Assembly: GCA_965277695.1 (NCBI GenBank)
Contig: CBDIDQ010000071.1
Span: forward strand, 124,001-188,000
DNA length: 64,000 bases
Source: JABSOG01 sp965277695
Lineage (GTDB): Bacteria; Pseudomonadota; Gammaproteobacteria; Enterobacterales; Alteromonadaceae
Reading direction: 5' to 3'
Position 1 is the first letter of the stretch. Each line of letters begins with the position of its first letter. Made by a program: the position numbers and the translations under genes. Below, piece by piece: positions 10,212-19,525 of the stretch. Below the pieces are notes generated by a model that was not told the origin of the DNA, ran no database searches, and saw only the letters and a program-made list of their open reading frames with translations.

Positions 10212-12383
10212 GTGAAGTCCACTTTAGACAGCGATATCAAATCAGTACAATGGATTAAAAGCCAGTTACTGGATGGGGCGGTAAAGGTAACCGCCTTATT
10301 AATGATACCTGCGTTCATCGCTTCGGTTTACCGTGCTGTTTCGGTTGGGGTTAAACCGGTGATGTACCTGCATTTTATTGCCACGATTGGATTTCTGTTC
10401 ATTTGGTTAAAAAAGCAGAGTTTTAGTTATTCCCTCAGGGCGAGCATCTTTTTAGTATTGTTTTATTCGCTAGGGGTCGGCGGTGTGGCTCAATGGGGGT
10501 TTGTTGGCTTGGGGGTGGCGGGCTTGATTGTGTTCTGTTTGCTCAGTGCATTGTTGTTGGGTAAAAAGCCAGCACTAATGGCGACCGCTTTATCCTTGCT
10601 GACTTTAGCGGTTATTGGTTGGCTGGCGATGACACAAATATTGGTATTTAGTATTGATGCTAATCACTATCAATATCAATTGTCATCATGGATCAGTGTG
10701 TTGACCGGGTTTTGCTTGGGGGTCGGCGGATTGGTTATATTAACCTCTCGATTACAGGCATTTTTGATGGATTTGGTTGAGAACTTAGAAGCGCGAGTGA
10801 AGGTGCAAACCAATGTGTTGGAACAGGCCAATATCGATTTAAAAGAAACCACGTTATTACTCAAGGGTGTGTTGAATACTATCCCTTCACGGGTTTATTG
10901 GAAAAACAAAAATTCGGTTTATGTTGGTTGTAATGAAACTTTTGCCAGTGATGTCAAACTCGCTGGTGCCCATGAAATAAAGGGCCTCAGCGATTATGAT
11001 TTGCCTTGGGCTGAATTGGCCGACCGCTATAAGAAGAATGATCAGCAGGTGCTCGAAAGTGGTTTGGCACAATTGAATGTTGAGGAAAAACAAGTCAATT
11101 TGCGGGGAGAAGAATCGTGGCGAGCGAACAATAAAATTCCGTTACGTGACGAGCATAACAATATTATTGGTATTTTAGGCACCTACCAGGATATCACTGA
11201 GCGTAAACGGGTTGAATGTGCCTTGCAAGTTGCCAAAGAAGCCGCTGAAAACGCCAATCAGGTTAAGTCACAGTTTTTGGCTAATATGTCTCATGAAATC
11301 AGAACGCCAATGAATGGGATCCTCGGTTTGGTCAGCTTATGTTTGCAGACTCGGTTGACTGAGGTGCAACGGCAATATCTGGGCAATTTGGAGCGTTCTG
11401 CGCTGCATCTGTTAGATATTATTAATAGTATTCTGGATTTTTCAAAAATAGAATCGAATCAGCTGACGCTGCATAATGATTCATTTTCATTGCCTTTAAT
11501 GCTCACTAATGTCAGCGAATTTATTCGCGTGAGTGCAATCGCCAAGGGTTTAACCTTCACTTTGCAGCAACACAATGAGGTGCCAGAGACTATTTGGGCT
11601 GATGAAATGAAACTAAAGCAGGTGCTGTTAAACCTCTGTAGCAATGCGGTTAAGTTTACCCATAGCGGTCATGTGATACTGGTGGTACGTTTGGTTGGCG
11701 ACAGTACTGAACAACAGCATTTGTGTTTTGATGTGACTGACTCCGGTATTGGCATTAATGTTGAGCAGGAGGAGAGCTTGTTTGAGCCGTTTGTACAGGC
11801 TAACTCTTCTATTAGCAAGGAGTTTGGCGGGACCGGACTTGGTTTGTCGATTTGTAAGCGGCTTATCGAATTAATGGAAGGGACGCTAAATTGTAATAAT
11901 AATGACTGTGAGAATGGCGGTTGCACTTTTACCGTCATATTGCCACTAAAACAACCAAGGTTAGAAACGCCTAAAGTCATGCCACAGCCGACAATCACCA
12001 CGATTGTTCCCAATTTGATAGGTAAAACGATTTTGCTAGTGGAAGATAATGAGATCAATCGTCTGGTGGCCACTGAAATTTTGAAAATGACTGAAGCTGA
12101 GGTTGTGGTAGCTGAAAATGGTCGTGAAGCTTTGGCAATGCTTGAGCAACAAACGGTTGATTTAGTGTTGATGGACATTCAAATGCCAGTAATGGATGGT
12201 TGTGAAGCGACGGTTAAAATCAGAGCACAGCAGTGTTATGAGGATTTACCTGTCATCGCGATGACAGCCAATGTGATGGAGGATGATGTAAACCAATATT
12301 TTGCTTTGGGTATGAATGCTCACGTGGGTAAACCCATCGTACAACAGCGTTTGTTTGATACCCTGAGCAGTCATTTGCTCTAG
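10212..12383 (+). CDS. membrane hybrid histidine kinase (PAS-HisKA-HATPase-REC)
   Basis: A 723-residue inner-membrane sensor kinase. Residues 1 to about 190 hold roughly six to seven hydrophobic segments. A short coiled coil leads to a PAS domain (about 215-335, ending GTYQDITERK). The dimerisation domain has phospho-acceptor H361 in MSHEIRTPMNG. The ATPase domain has N (NLCSNAVKFTH), G1 (DVTDSGIGI) and G2 (GGTGLGLSI) boxes. The C-terminal receiver begins ILLVEDNEINR with phospho-acceptor D655 in VLMDIQMPVMDG and the conserved lysine in GKPI. There is no HPt domain, so transfer to a separate phosphotransfer protein is expected. The start is GTG at 10212, supported by AAGGAG ten bases upstream. 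The signal is unknown. It stands alone, divergent from the lipoxygenase. Confidence 0.93.
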   Translation: MKSTLDSDIKSVQWIKSQLLDGAVKVTALLMIPAFIASVYRAVSVGVKPVMYLHFIATIGFLFIWLKKQSFSYSLRASIFLVLFYSLGVGGVAQWGFVGLGVAGLIVFCLLSALLLGKKPALMATALSLLTLAVIGWLAMTQILVFSIDANHYQYQLSSWISVLTGFCLGVGGLVILTSRLQAFLMDLVENLEARVKVQTNVLEQANIDLKETTLLLKGVLNTIPSRVYWKNKNSVYVGCNETFASDVKLAGAHEIKGLSDYDLPWAELADRYKKNDQQVLESGLAQLNVEEKQVNLRGEESWRANNKIPLRDEHNNIIGILGTYQDITERKRVECALQVAKEAAENANQVKSQFLANMSHEIRTPMNGILGLVSLCLQTRLTEVQRQYLGNLERSALHLLDIINSILDFSKIESNQLTLHNDSFSLPLMLTNVSEFIRVSAIAKGLTFTLQQHNEVPETIWADEMKLKQVLLNLCSNAVKFTHSGHVILVVRLVGDSTEQQHLCFDVTDSGIGINVEQEESLFEPFVQANSSISKEFGGTGLGLSICKRLIELMEGTLNCNNNDCENGGCTFTVILPLKQPRLETPKVMPQPTITTIVPNLIGKTILLVEDNEINRLVATEILKMTEAEVVVAENGREALAMLEQQTVDLVLMDIQMPVMDGCEATVKIRAQQCYEDLPVIAMTANVMEDDVNQYFALGMNAHVGKPIVQQRLFDTLSSHLL

Positions 12384-12738
12384 GGCTTTTAATCGCTTTA
12401 GGGTCTTTGACTAATTGTTTTATTGTGCTCAAACAGTGATAGCCCCACCGCGATTAATCAAGCACTCCAGCATTTCTCATCATTAGAATTGATCAGCAAA
12501 ATCAAGCCTGTTATCGACTGGCGGCGGATTATTATGATGAAAGCGGTGATAATGAAAAGGCAACGTATTAGCTAAAGCAGCTGAATGGGCTGGGGGCAAT
12601 TAACAATTGACGAGGCTGAAACCTCATCTTACTCGGTGTTGTATCAAGCTTGCCGTTAACGAGGTTTTAGCCTCGTTAACGGCAAGCTTAATTTATTCTA
12701 CAGGGTTAGAGTCTTGCTTCTCTTCAGATTAACAAAAA
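12384..12738. other. convergent intergenic gap
   Basis: This gap lies between the convergent kinase and nuclease genes. It has no gene that I can support. It contains a diverged piece of the dispersed palindromic family near 12608-12630 (GAGGCTGAAACCTC) and a perfect 19-bp hairpin at 12646-12689. Confidence 0.6.
12646..12689. terminator. perfect 19-bp stem, 6-base loop hairpin between convergent genes
   Basis: The left arm AAGCTTGCCGTTAACGAGG (12646-12664), loop TTTTAG and right arm CCTCGTTAACGGCAAGCTT (12671-12689) pair without mismatch. The position between convergent stops (12383 and 12739) suits a bidirectional terminator. There is no clean T-tract, so it may instead be a repeat element; the loop-proximal GAGG/CCTC resembles the dispersed palindromic family. 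Confidence 0.6.
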
Positions 12739-15567
12739 TCAGAACTGTAATGACCAGCTGTTAAGCTGACCGGTATCTTTTCTGATGTTGTCGGTTACCT
12801 GCAATGACCAAGTACCTGCTGCATTGCCGGAGATATCGCCGCTGTAGCTGGCGTTGATATTCTCTGCGCCATCTTTGCGGTCGCTGGCTTTGAGCAAATA
12901 CAAGCTGCCATCTGGGGCTTGTAATATCAGGCTGATATCGCCACGGAAGGTGTGGCTGATATCGACGCTGATGTCAACGGTGCCCGCTGCGCCTGTGCGC
13001 TCCACTGCGATGTTGCTGACGATGGTGCTGCGATCTGGGATCGCCATTGTTGTAGTGTTTTCGAAGTATGATTCGCCCGTTGGTGGAGGCGGTGGCGGTG
13101 TCGCATCACCTAAAGTTTGACCATTGTTGACGCTGCCCGGTGTACTTGCTGCGGCTGTCTGCCAAGCGAAGTCACTGTATTGACTGCCTGAGCCACCTAA
13201 TTGCAATGAATGACCTATTGGCGTACTTGAGGTTTCAGTTACACCAACATCTGTGGATGTAGTGCCAGCTGCTGGACCATCTACTGCGGTTACTGCGCCT
13301 TCATAGCTGAGGAATTGCACCACTGCTCCGGTGTTATCAACTAATGCGAATCCATCTGGCGCACCGTTTTGCAAACCGCTGATAGCGAAGTTCAATGTAC
13401 CAAAACCACCTTGTTGATCGGCAATGGTGCCCGACAGGTTAGTGGTGCTGTAAACCGTGCCGCCACTGCCGTTATAGGCAACTAAACTCCAGCCACTCAG
13501 GTTGGTGCCAGCCGCTGCGGCAATCTCGATGCCTTCGTTGCTGTCTGTGCCATCGTTATCATAATGGAACTCGTTAACCCAAGGTTGGCTTGTCGGTGCG
13601 GCAACTGTAACCGTTGCTGTGCTGGTATCTGTTGCAGCGCCGTTGTCGGTGACTGTTAGAACGACATTGTATTGACCGTCTAGTGCGTAAGCATGGGTTG
13701 GGTTTACACCAGTGCCAGTGCTGCCGTCACCGAAGTCCCAGTTGTAGCTGGTAATTGTACCGTCAGTGTCTGAGCTGCTGCTGCCATCGAATGTACAAGA
13801 TAGCGCATTACAGTTTTGGCTGAATGCGGCAGTTGGTGCTTGGTTAGTCGGCGGTGAACCGGTAAAACTTTGACCATTGTTCAGTCCACCAAAGGTGCTA
13901 GTGGCGGCTGATTGCCAGTTAAAATCAGCATAGTTGTCGCCTGAACCGCCCAGCTGTAATGAATAACCCGCTGGTGTGGTTGAGGTTTCTGATACGCCAA
14001 CATCAGTAGACGTCTGTCCACTGGCTGGACCGTTGGTCGCTGTGGTGGTGCCTTCATAACTGAGGAATTGAACCACTGTGCCTGTGCTGTCGACCAAAGC
14101 GATAGCATCAGGCGCACCGTTTTGCAGACCTGTTGCGGTGAAGCTTAAAGTACCTAAACCGCCTTGTTGGTCAGCAATCACACCTGACAAATTGATGGTG
14201 GTATAAGTTGAACCGCCGTTGCCGTTATAACCTACCAGACTCCAGCCACTTAAATTGCTGCCTGCGGTGCCTGCAATTTCAATTGCTTCGCCGCTGTCTG
14301 TGCCGTCATTGTCGTAATGGAATTCGTTGATCCACACGGTGACTGCTGCCGGTGGTGGTGGCTCAACACCAACCTCGGTGGTGGCACTGGCTTCATTACT
14401 CGCTACTGAGGCGTTGAACGAGGTATCAACCGCTTTGATAGTGTAATAATAGCTGGTATTGCCCGCCAAACCGCTATCGCTGAAGCTAGTTGCTGTCACG
14501 TTATTGGTATTGACTTTGCTGGTTGCGCCGCCGCTGGTATTGCTGCGGTAGATGTTGTATCCCCGCAAATCGCCCTCGGTGTTGGCAGTCCAGCTCAAGG
14601 ATACGCTGGCATCACCGCCTGTGGCGTTTAAACCTGTGGGTGCTGATGGTGGCGTCGTATCGCCGCTGCCATTACAGATGTTTTCGAAAACACAAGTGGC
14701 GTATTCGGGATGATCGACAAACGGGTTACGGTTGCCTTGGAACAAGTACACGGTATCGTTGTGACGTTGCTCAAAAGCATCTACCGGGTCTTCTTTATGC
14801 CATTGTAATAGCACAGATTTCAGGCCCATGTAAGCGACTGAAATGTTTGAGCCCTGACTGGATGAGCCAATCAATGAGCGGTCGTCAGTCAAAATTAAAT
14901 CGGGCTCTGAAACCCCAGTAACACCATGGGTGCCGCCTTCATAACGCACTGCCATATACATCAGGGCGCGGGCAGTGTCACCTTTTCGTCCTGACCAAGT
15001 TTGCCAGCTGCCGTCTTCAAACGATCCGGCAGTCCAGCTCGATTGGCCTGAGCCGCCTCGGTTGTTGTTGACTAATGTGGTTTTTTCACTACAGCCGCTG
15101 GTGCAGTTGGCATAAGGTTTATTGCTGCGGCTGCTGTTGTAACTGCTGTCAGAAATAAACAGATGATGGGTATCGGTGTAAGGATAGTTGCTGCTGCCAT
15201 CGTTAGGGAAGCCATAGGATTTTGGCCAGGTATGCTCCCGATTATAAGATGTATTACCACCGCCGACTTTGGGGTAGCTGGCATTTTTGTAAATGTCGAT
15301 AACGTTGGCGCTATTGTCTGGATCTTCATCGGCAGATTCCAGAATATCCCAAGTATCGGTTGAACTTGAGGTATAAGGAAAGCGCTGATGGTCGTCAATA
15401 ATTTCATGCAAGGTGGTATGTAACGCTTGCTGATTGCCAGTATTGGCACTGTCGTAATATCCTGCGGGGATCTCTGCATGGGCTGCTGACAAACTGCCAA
15501 ATAACCCCATTAACGTAACATTCCTTATCACACTGTATTGCTTCTTATAAAAAGGTACTCTATTCAT
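12739..15567 (-). CDS. secreted endonuclease-I family nuclease with FN3, lamin-tail-like, PKD and P-like domains
   Basis: A 942-residue exported nuclease. The signal peptide ends near residue 31 (SLSAAHA). The EndA/NucM-type endonuclease I domain covers about 33-300, with NREHTWPKSYGF at 109-120 and the DTHHLFISDSSYN segment; the family cleaves DNA and RNA, uses Mg2+ and acts outside the cytoplasm. A fibronectin-III domain (about 305-395) follows. Then two near-copies of a lamin-tail-like domain (NEFHYDNDGTDS...GIEIA, about 410-560 and 665-810) flank a PKD domain (SYNWDFGDGSTG). The C-terminus (about 835-942) resembles a proprotein-convertase P domain (SHTFRGDISLILQAPDGS), common as an accessory region in secreted gammaproteobacterial enzymes. 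Likely role: extracellular DNA degradation for nutrients or biofilm remodelling. Confidence 0.93.
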   Translation of the reverse strand: MNRVPFYKKQYSVIRNVTLMGLFGSLSAAHAEIPAGYYDSANTGNQQALHTTLHEIIDDHQRFPYTSSSTDTWDILESADEDPDNSANVIDIYKNASYPKVGGGNTSYNREHTWPKSYGFPNDGSSNYPYTDTHHLFISDSSYNSSRSNKPYANCTSGCSEKTTLVNNNRGGSGQSSWTAGSFEDGSWQTWSGRKGDTARALMYMAVRYEGGTHGVTGVSEPDLILTDDRSLIGSSSQGSNISVAYMGLKSVLLQWHKEDPVDAFEQRHNDTVYLFQGNRNPFVDHPEYATCVFENICNGSGDTTPPSAPTGLNATGGDASVSLSWTANTEGDLRGYNIYRSNTSGGATSKVNTNNVTATSFSDSGLAGNTSYYYTIKAVDTSFNASVASNEASATTEVGVEPPPPAAVTVWINEFHYDNDGTDSGEAIEIAGTAGSNLSGWSLVGYNGNGGSTYTTINLSGVIADQQGGLGTLSFTATGLQNGAPDAIALVDSTGTVVQFLSYEGTTTATNGPASGQTSTDVGVSETSTTPAGYSLQLGGSGDNYADFNWQSAATSTFGGLNNGQSFTGSPPTNQAPTAAFSQNCNALSCTFDGSSSSDTDGTITSYNWDFGDGSTGTGVNPTHAYALDGQYNVVLTVTDNGAATDTSTATVTVAAPTSQPWVNEFHYDNDGTDSNEGIEIAAAAGTNLSGWSLVAYNGSGGTVYSTTNLSGTIADQQGGFGTLNFAISGLQNGAPDGFALVDNTGAVVQFLSYEGAVTAVDGPAAGTTSTDVGVTETSSTPIGHSLQLGGSGSQYSDFAWQTAAASTPGSVNNGQTLGDATPPPPPPTGESYFENTTTMAIPDRSTIVSNIAVERTGAAGTVDISVDISHTFRGDISLILQAPDGSLYLLKASDRKDGAENINASYSGDISGNAAGTWSLQVTDNIRKDTGQLNSWSLQF

Positions 15568-16264
15568 TTGAAGTCTCTTCGATTGTGTATTTATAAGCCT
15601 CGTTAAACGGTTAACCTCCCCAGTTGTGGTAAAATTAACGGTTCAGATTATCGTTATTATTATTGATCGGTCTCATGGCTTGAGCGATTTAAGCCACAAG
15701 CACTTCAACAGGATAGTTAAAATTCGTTACAATTTCATTACATTTTTGTATTTTAATAATTTTTATTAGGGAATTAATTGAAAGCTGGTGAGATAGACAA
15801 GAATAGTCAAGTTTTTTAAATGTGATTTATCGCAGTTTTATTGGCATTGAGCGTATTTTTTGTTGAGAGCACTGAAAAACTGTCGAAATGGTCAGATAAG
15901 TAATTTTTTTGCTAGGTTAATCGTTTGTTTCTAGTATTTTTGCCCGTTTTTCAGCTTTTTGCGCTACAAACCTTGAATAAGGGGTGTGGGCCAACAGTTT
16001 AAAAATACTACCCATGTGCAAGAAACGGTTACTTTATTTTTTAGTCCATCGTGTTTGGTTATAATTTCATTAATAATTTGTCTTGTTTAACCAATACAGC
16101 TGTAAGCTGGATACTTGGACAACTTATATTGCTGTCAAATAAAACTTAAAGATAGATGTATAAGGGTTTTGAGATGAATTTATAAACAGATGAAAATTAC
16201 TTGATAAATTAGACAGTTTTTTGCTTGATGACTGATTGTATTGTAATTGTTAATGGGATATTTG
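15568..16264. other. long AT-rich intergenic region, no gene seen
   Basis: This is about 700 bp upstream of the nuclease gene and downstream of the second ATPase gene. It is AT-rich with many poly-T stretches. I found no convincing gene, tRNA or riboswitch. The nuclease promoter must lie at its left end. The right end passes into a palindromic repeat element at 16265. Confidence 0.5.
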
Positions 16265-16429
16265 GCTCCGATTCAATAGGGTAATAATTGATGCATCAAA
16301 AGCGCGATGGTCCGACACTTCGGTGAATTCGCGTCTATGACGTACTACTCTACCGTAGTATCGGTTAATCGGTATATGAGTTATCACCAGCTCTGCCGTA
16401 GACGAGGTTTTAACCTCGTGAATGTTGAA
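16265..16429 (+). repeat. dispersed palindromic element, long variant
   Basis: Compared with the compact copy at 20007 it shares the left end (GGCTCCGATTCAATAGGGTA) and the right end (GTAGACGAGG...AACCTCGTGAATGTTGA). The middle is expanded by about 65 bp that includes AGTTATCACCAG, also present in the copy at 40658. The right-hand hairpin is CGAGGTTTTAACCTCG (16403-16418). The stop codon of the second ATPase gene (16410) lies inside this hairpin. Confidence 0.8.
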
Positions 16430-17642
16430 GGGTATCATTTACTCTATCAGGGTTAGAGTTAAACTCAGTTTCGCAAGCAGTAAATATATCCGCAGTGTTT
16501 TCGAAATGAATCACTTCAATACCATCGCTCAGGGATAGCGCTTTTGAGTTGTAGATCAAATAGGCTTTTTTGACGTTTTTGGCAATGGTTTTGAATTTTT
16601 TGAGTCCCTTCAGTTGTGATGACGAAAAGGTTGCGGCTGATTTAATTTCAATCGCTACCAATTCTCTGCCATCTTGAAATATCACATCAACTTCTAGGCC
16701 ATTGCTATCGCGATAATAATACAAATCTGGCAGTTGACCTTGATTGTAACGGGACTTAAGGCACTCAATCACCACCATATTTTCAAAGATATGACCAACT
16801 AGCGGGTCCCTAGTGATTTGCTCTTTTTTTCTGATCCCGAGGATAAAACTCAACAGTCCAACGTCGGTAAAATAATACTTTGGCGATTTGATCACCCGCT
16901 TGCCAAAATTGTCAAAATAAGGTGATAGCTTAAAAACAATAAAAGACGCCTCTAAAATGACGAGCCAACTCTTGATTGTTTTTTGGTCCACACCGATGTC
17001 ATTGGACAGTGATTGATAATTAATGATCTGACCCACTCTGCCTGCCAATAGTTTTAGTAATTTTTCAAATAAGGAGAGGTCTTTTAAATTAATCAATAAC
17101 CGTACATCTCTTTCGACATAGGTTTGATAGTAGTTGGACCATGCTGTACCGGGCCGCAATTTGCGATCATAAATACGGGGTAGAAAACCGGTGAAACAAT
17201 AGTCTTCAAAAGTATTCAAAGCCATTGATTGATGACTGAGTTCGGCGATTGAAAGCGGTAATAAATTAACAATAGCGGTTCGACCTGCTAAGGATTGGGA
17301 TATGGCGGCTCTTAGTTGAAGTTGGTGCGAGCCGGTTAGAATAAACCGTCCCGCTTGTTGAGTATCATCAGCATCAACCAGTCCTTGTATATAACTTAAT
17401 AATATTGGTACGCGTTGTATTTCATCAATAATGACTTTATCCGTAAATTGAGCCAGGTAAGCCTTTGGATCCTGACTGGCAAATTCCCGCTCTTCTGGCA
17501 CTTCCAGGTTTGAATATAAGTAACCTGGGAGGAATGCTTTGGCCAGTGTTGTCTTGCCCGATTGTCTGGGACCAAGGATGGTGATCACTGGATACTCGGT
17601 GATCAAAATCAAGAGTTCATTAATGATTTTTCGACTGATCAT
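16410..17642 (-). CDS. solitary ATPase, AAA_14 plus DUF4143
   Basis: A 410-residue AAA_14/DUF4143 ATPase. Walker A is GPRQSGKTT at residues 24-32 and Walker B is VIIDEIQ at 70-76. A sensor-like LTGSHQLQL motif follows, then a winged-helix region. The C-terminal DUF4143 region has LEVDVIF then LVAIEIKSAATFS, matching the D...ExK arrangement of PD-(D/E)XK nuclease folds known for this family. The last ten or so residues (NDTLQHSRG) are encoded by a dispersed repeat element, so the natural C-terminus may have been replaced or extended by its insertion. A hairpin at 17655-17687 lies just upstream of the ATG. No partner gene is adjacent, and cellular function is unknown for most members. Confidence 0.88.
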   Translation of the reverse strand: MISRKIINELLILITEYPVITILGPRQSGKTTLAKAFLPGYLYSNLEVPEEREFASQDPKAYLAQFTDKVIIDEIQRVPILLSYIQGLVDADDTQQAGRFILTGSHQLQLRAAISQSLAGRTAIVNLLPLSIAELSHQSMALNTFEDYCFTGFLPRIYDRKLRPGTAWSNYYQTYVERDVRLLINLKDLSLFEKLLKLLAGRVGQIINYQSLSNDIGVDQKTIKSWLVILEASFIVFKLSPYFDNFGKRVIKSPKYYFTDVGLLSFILGIRKKEQITRDPLVGHIFENMVVIECLKSRYNQGQLPDLYYYRDSNGLEVDVIFQDGRELVAIEIKSAATFSSSQLKGLKKFKTIAKNVKKAYLIYNSKALSLSDGIEVIHFENTADIFTACETEFNSNPDRVNDTLQHSRG

Positions 17643-17654
17643 ATTTAATTTTTT

Positions 17655-17687
17655 ATGTAAATACGGAGTTGAACTCCATTATTACAT
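17655..17687. promoter_or_regulatory. nested inverted repeat upstream of the DUF4143 ATPase gene
   Basis: An outer arm pair ATGTAA/TTACAT encloses an inner stem GGAGTT-G-AACTCC. It begins 13 bp before the start codon at 17642, so it would fall in the 5' leader or overlap the promoter. Function is inferred from position only. Confidence 0.45.
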
Positions 17688-17752
17688 AGAAATAAGCGGT
17701 TTTATAGGCTGTTATTTTTTTGGTTTTATTAATTGTTTCTGTCTATTGCCAA

Positions 17753-18502
17753 CTACAAATCTGCTGTAATGGTTTCAGCTAAGCCAATTGGGTTACGTTT
17801 TGATGGTTTATCTATCGGCGTAGCGATGAGGTTTTGACGTAATATCGGTTGAAAAAACGGTTCGAACTTGTCGAGGCGTTTAAAGTTGGGGTCGAGCCAA
17901 GCATCGGTTAATCGGGTATTGTCCATCGGTAACATCAGTGGCACGGATTTACGATGGATATGTTCGAGTTTGGGATTGCCAGCCAGCGTGATGATGGAGG
18001 CGGAATGGATCACTTCGCCGCTGTTTTCATTGACCCAGGATTTATATAAACCGCCAAAACCGATTGCACTGTTTTCGGGCTTTAAGTGGTAATAACGTTT
18101 GTCTTGGCCTTCAACAAAACTGCTGGCAGGGATGATACAACGAGACTCGCGATAGGGCTGATAAGCGATTGCCCGGGGAGTGTTGAGTTTGTCCCAGCGT
18201 GAATTGAATGATGCGTATTTGTAGTTGGCTTTGTACTGTGTTTGGTTCTGGGCTTGGTTTTGACCTTGCGCTTGCCCTTGATTTTTTTCGAGCAGTAACC
18301 ACCAAATCGCATCGCCAATATGGCGGCTTTCACGGGCTGAATTGTCTTGCTTGATGATCGAGATGGTTGACGCTGGGGCGACATCATCGCTAAAGCGCAA
18401 GTTACTTGGTTGTTGATTGAACTGCTGCTGATCAAACAAGCCTAATTGCTCGCATAAAATCCGGGTTAGTGGATCGTCCATTACGTTAAATCTGCCACAC
18501 AT
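17753..18502 (-). CDS. SRAP (YedK/HMCES-like) abasic-site protein
   Basis: A 249-residue SOS-response-associated peptidase family protein. Family members link covalently through Cys2 to abasic sites in single-stranded DNA and protect them. The initiator Met is followed directly by the conserved CGRFN. Other family positions are visible: the Asn of ASFNSRWDKL, the Glu of IIPASSFVEG and the His of LEHIHRKSVPLML, which match the catalytic Asn, Glu and His of YedK. It is slightly longer than E. coli YedK (222 residues) because of a Gln-rich low-complexity insert (QGQAQGQNQAQNQTQ) at about residue 75-90. It is divergent from the methyltransferase gene at 18630. The exact start is fixed by the need for Cys at position 2. 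Confidence 0.93.
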   Translation of the reverse strand: MCGRFNVMDDPLTRILCEQLGLFDQQQFNQQPSNLRFSDDVAPASTISIIKQDNSARESRHIGDAIWWLLLEKNQGQAQGQNQAQNQTQYKANYKYASFNSRWDKLNTPRAIAYQPYRESRCIIPASSFVEGQDKRYYHLKPENSAIGFGGLYKSWVNENSGEVIHSASIITLAGNPKLEHIHRKSVPLMLPMDNTRLTDAWLDPNFKRLDKFEPFFQPILRQNLIATPIDKPSKRNPIGLAETITADL

Positions 18503-18629
18503 GAGATTGGCTCGCTGTTGGTTTGGCCTTTCGCAGCAGTTTATCAGATGTGGCTGTGATCTTAAAAGCGGTGTTGCCGTTATCGTACTATATTAAGGTG
18601 AGACGAGGGACAAACTAGTAGGCAAAAGT

Positions 18630-19520
18630 ATGAAAGAAGATCAGCCAAGTTCAACAGCATTTACGGTACTTCAAGGATTAATCTATATTTCAAATACACA
18701 GGAGCATGGTTACTTAGTGCCTAAGGATATGGTGCCCGTCGCTACGCAGATATTGCAGTCGTGCAAAGAAGGGCAAAAACGCTTGAAGCAAATTAATAGT
18801 CCATTGGCTTCAATGTCGGTGAAACTCAGAGAATACCTGATGTTGCCGGGCATCACTTTGCATTATATTTTGCGTAAAAATTATATTGAAGACAAAACCC
18901 GGGCAGCGATTGCCGACGGGGTGACTCAAGTTGTTAATTTAGGGGCGGGTTTTGATACCTTGGCTTGGCGTTTGTGTCAGCTGAATCCACGGGTTAATTT
19001 TATTGAGATTGACCGTCCGGCTACCCAAAATATTAAAACTAACGCCTTGTTGACCGTTGATTCACCAGCACCAGAGAACATGCATTTTCTCGGGGTGGAT
19101 ACCACTATTGATGATTTGAGAACCATTTTGGCGGAGTTTGCGCCCTTTGAAGCGGACCGACCGACTTTATATATTTGCGAAGGAATGATGATGTATCTCG
19201 AAGAGCCCGGCATCCATCGAGTATTTGATACCATTAATGCCCTGAGTGGGGCTGGGACACAATTATTGTTTACTTTTCTCGAACCTGAGGGCACTGAGAA
19301 GAACAATTTACGTGGATTATTGTTTAACTACCTGAGGATCATTGGCGAGCCAATAATGTGGTCTTTGGAGAGTGAAAATGTCGCGGCATTTTTACAAAAC
19401 CGCGAATGCGAGCTGTTAGAATTGGTGGCTACCGACGAACTTAAACAGCTGTATATTAAAAAAGAGACTGATTACACCTTTCATCACGGCGAGTATATCG
19501 TGTTGGCTAAAACCCAGTAA
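18630..19520 (+). CDS. class I SAM-dependent methyltransferase, LCM/TIGR00027 type
   Basis: A 296-residue methyltransferase of the leucine carboxyl methyltransferase-like group common in actinobacteria and proteobacteria. The SAM-binding motif I is VVNLGAGFDTLAWRL (about 106-120), with the acidic residue after motif II in FIEIDRPATQ. LYICEGMMMYLEE is the typical post-motif segment of this family. Substrates are unknown for most members; O-methylation of a small acid or polyketide-like compound is usually suggested. The start is an ATG after a weak AAAAGT-type leader. The neighbour on the opposite strand is a DoxX-like membrane protein, whose stop is only five bases from this gene's end. Confidence 0.88.
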   Translation: MKEDQPSSTAFTVLQGLIYISNTQEHGYLVPKDMVPVATQILQSCKEGQKRLKQINSPLASMSVKLREYLMLPGITLHYILRKNYIEDKTRAAIADGVTQVVNLGAGFDTLAWRLCQLNPRVNFIEIDRPATQNIKTNALLTVDSPAPENMHFLGVDTTIDDLRTILAEFAPFEADRPTLYICEGMMMYLEEPGIHRVFDTINALSGAGTQLLFTFLEPEGTEKNNLRGLLFNYLRIIGEPIMWSLESENVAAFLQNRECELLELVATDELKQLYIKKETDYTFHHGEYIVLAKTQ

Positions 19521-19525
19521 TGAGT

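Noticed and set aside
11669..12178. 169-codon minus-strand frame
   Set aside because: Antisense to the HATPase and receiver domains of the hybrid kinase.
16250..16438. 62-codon minus-strand frame
   Set aside because: Mostly the palindromic repeat element read as protein.
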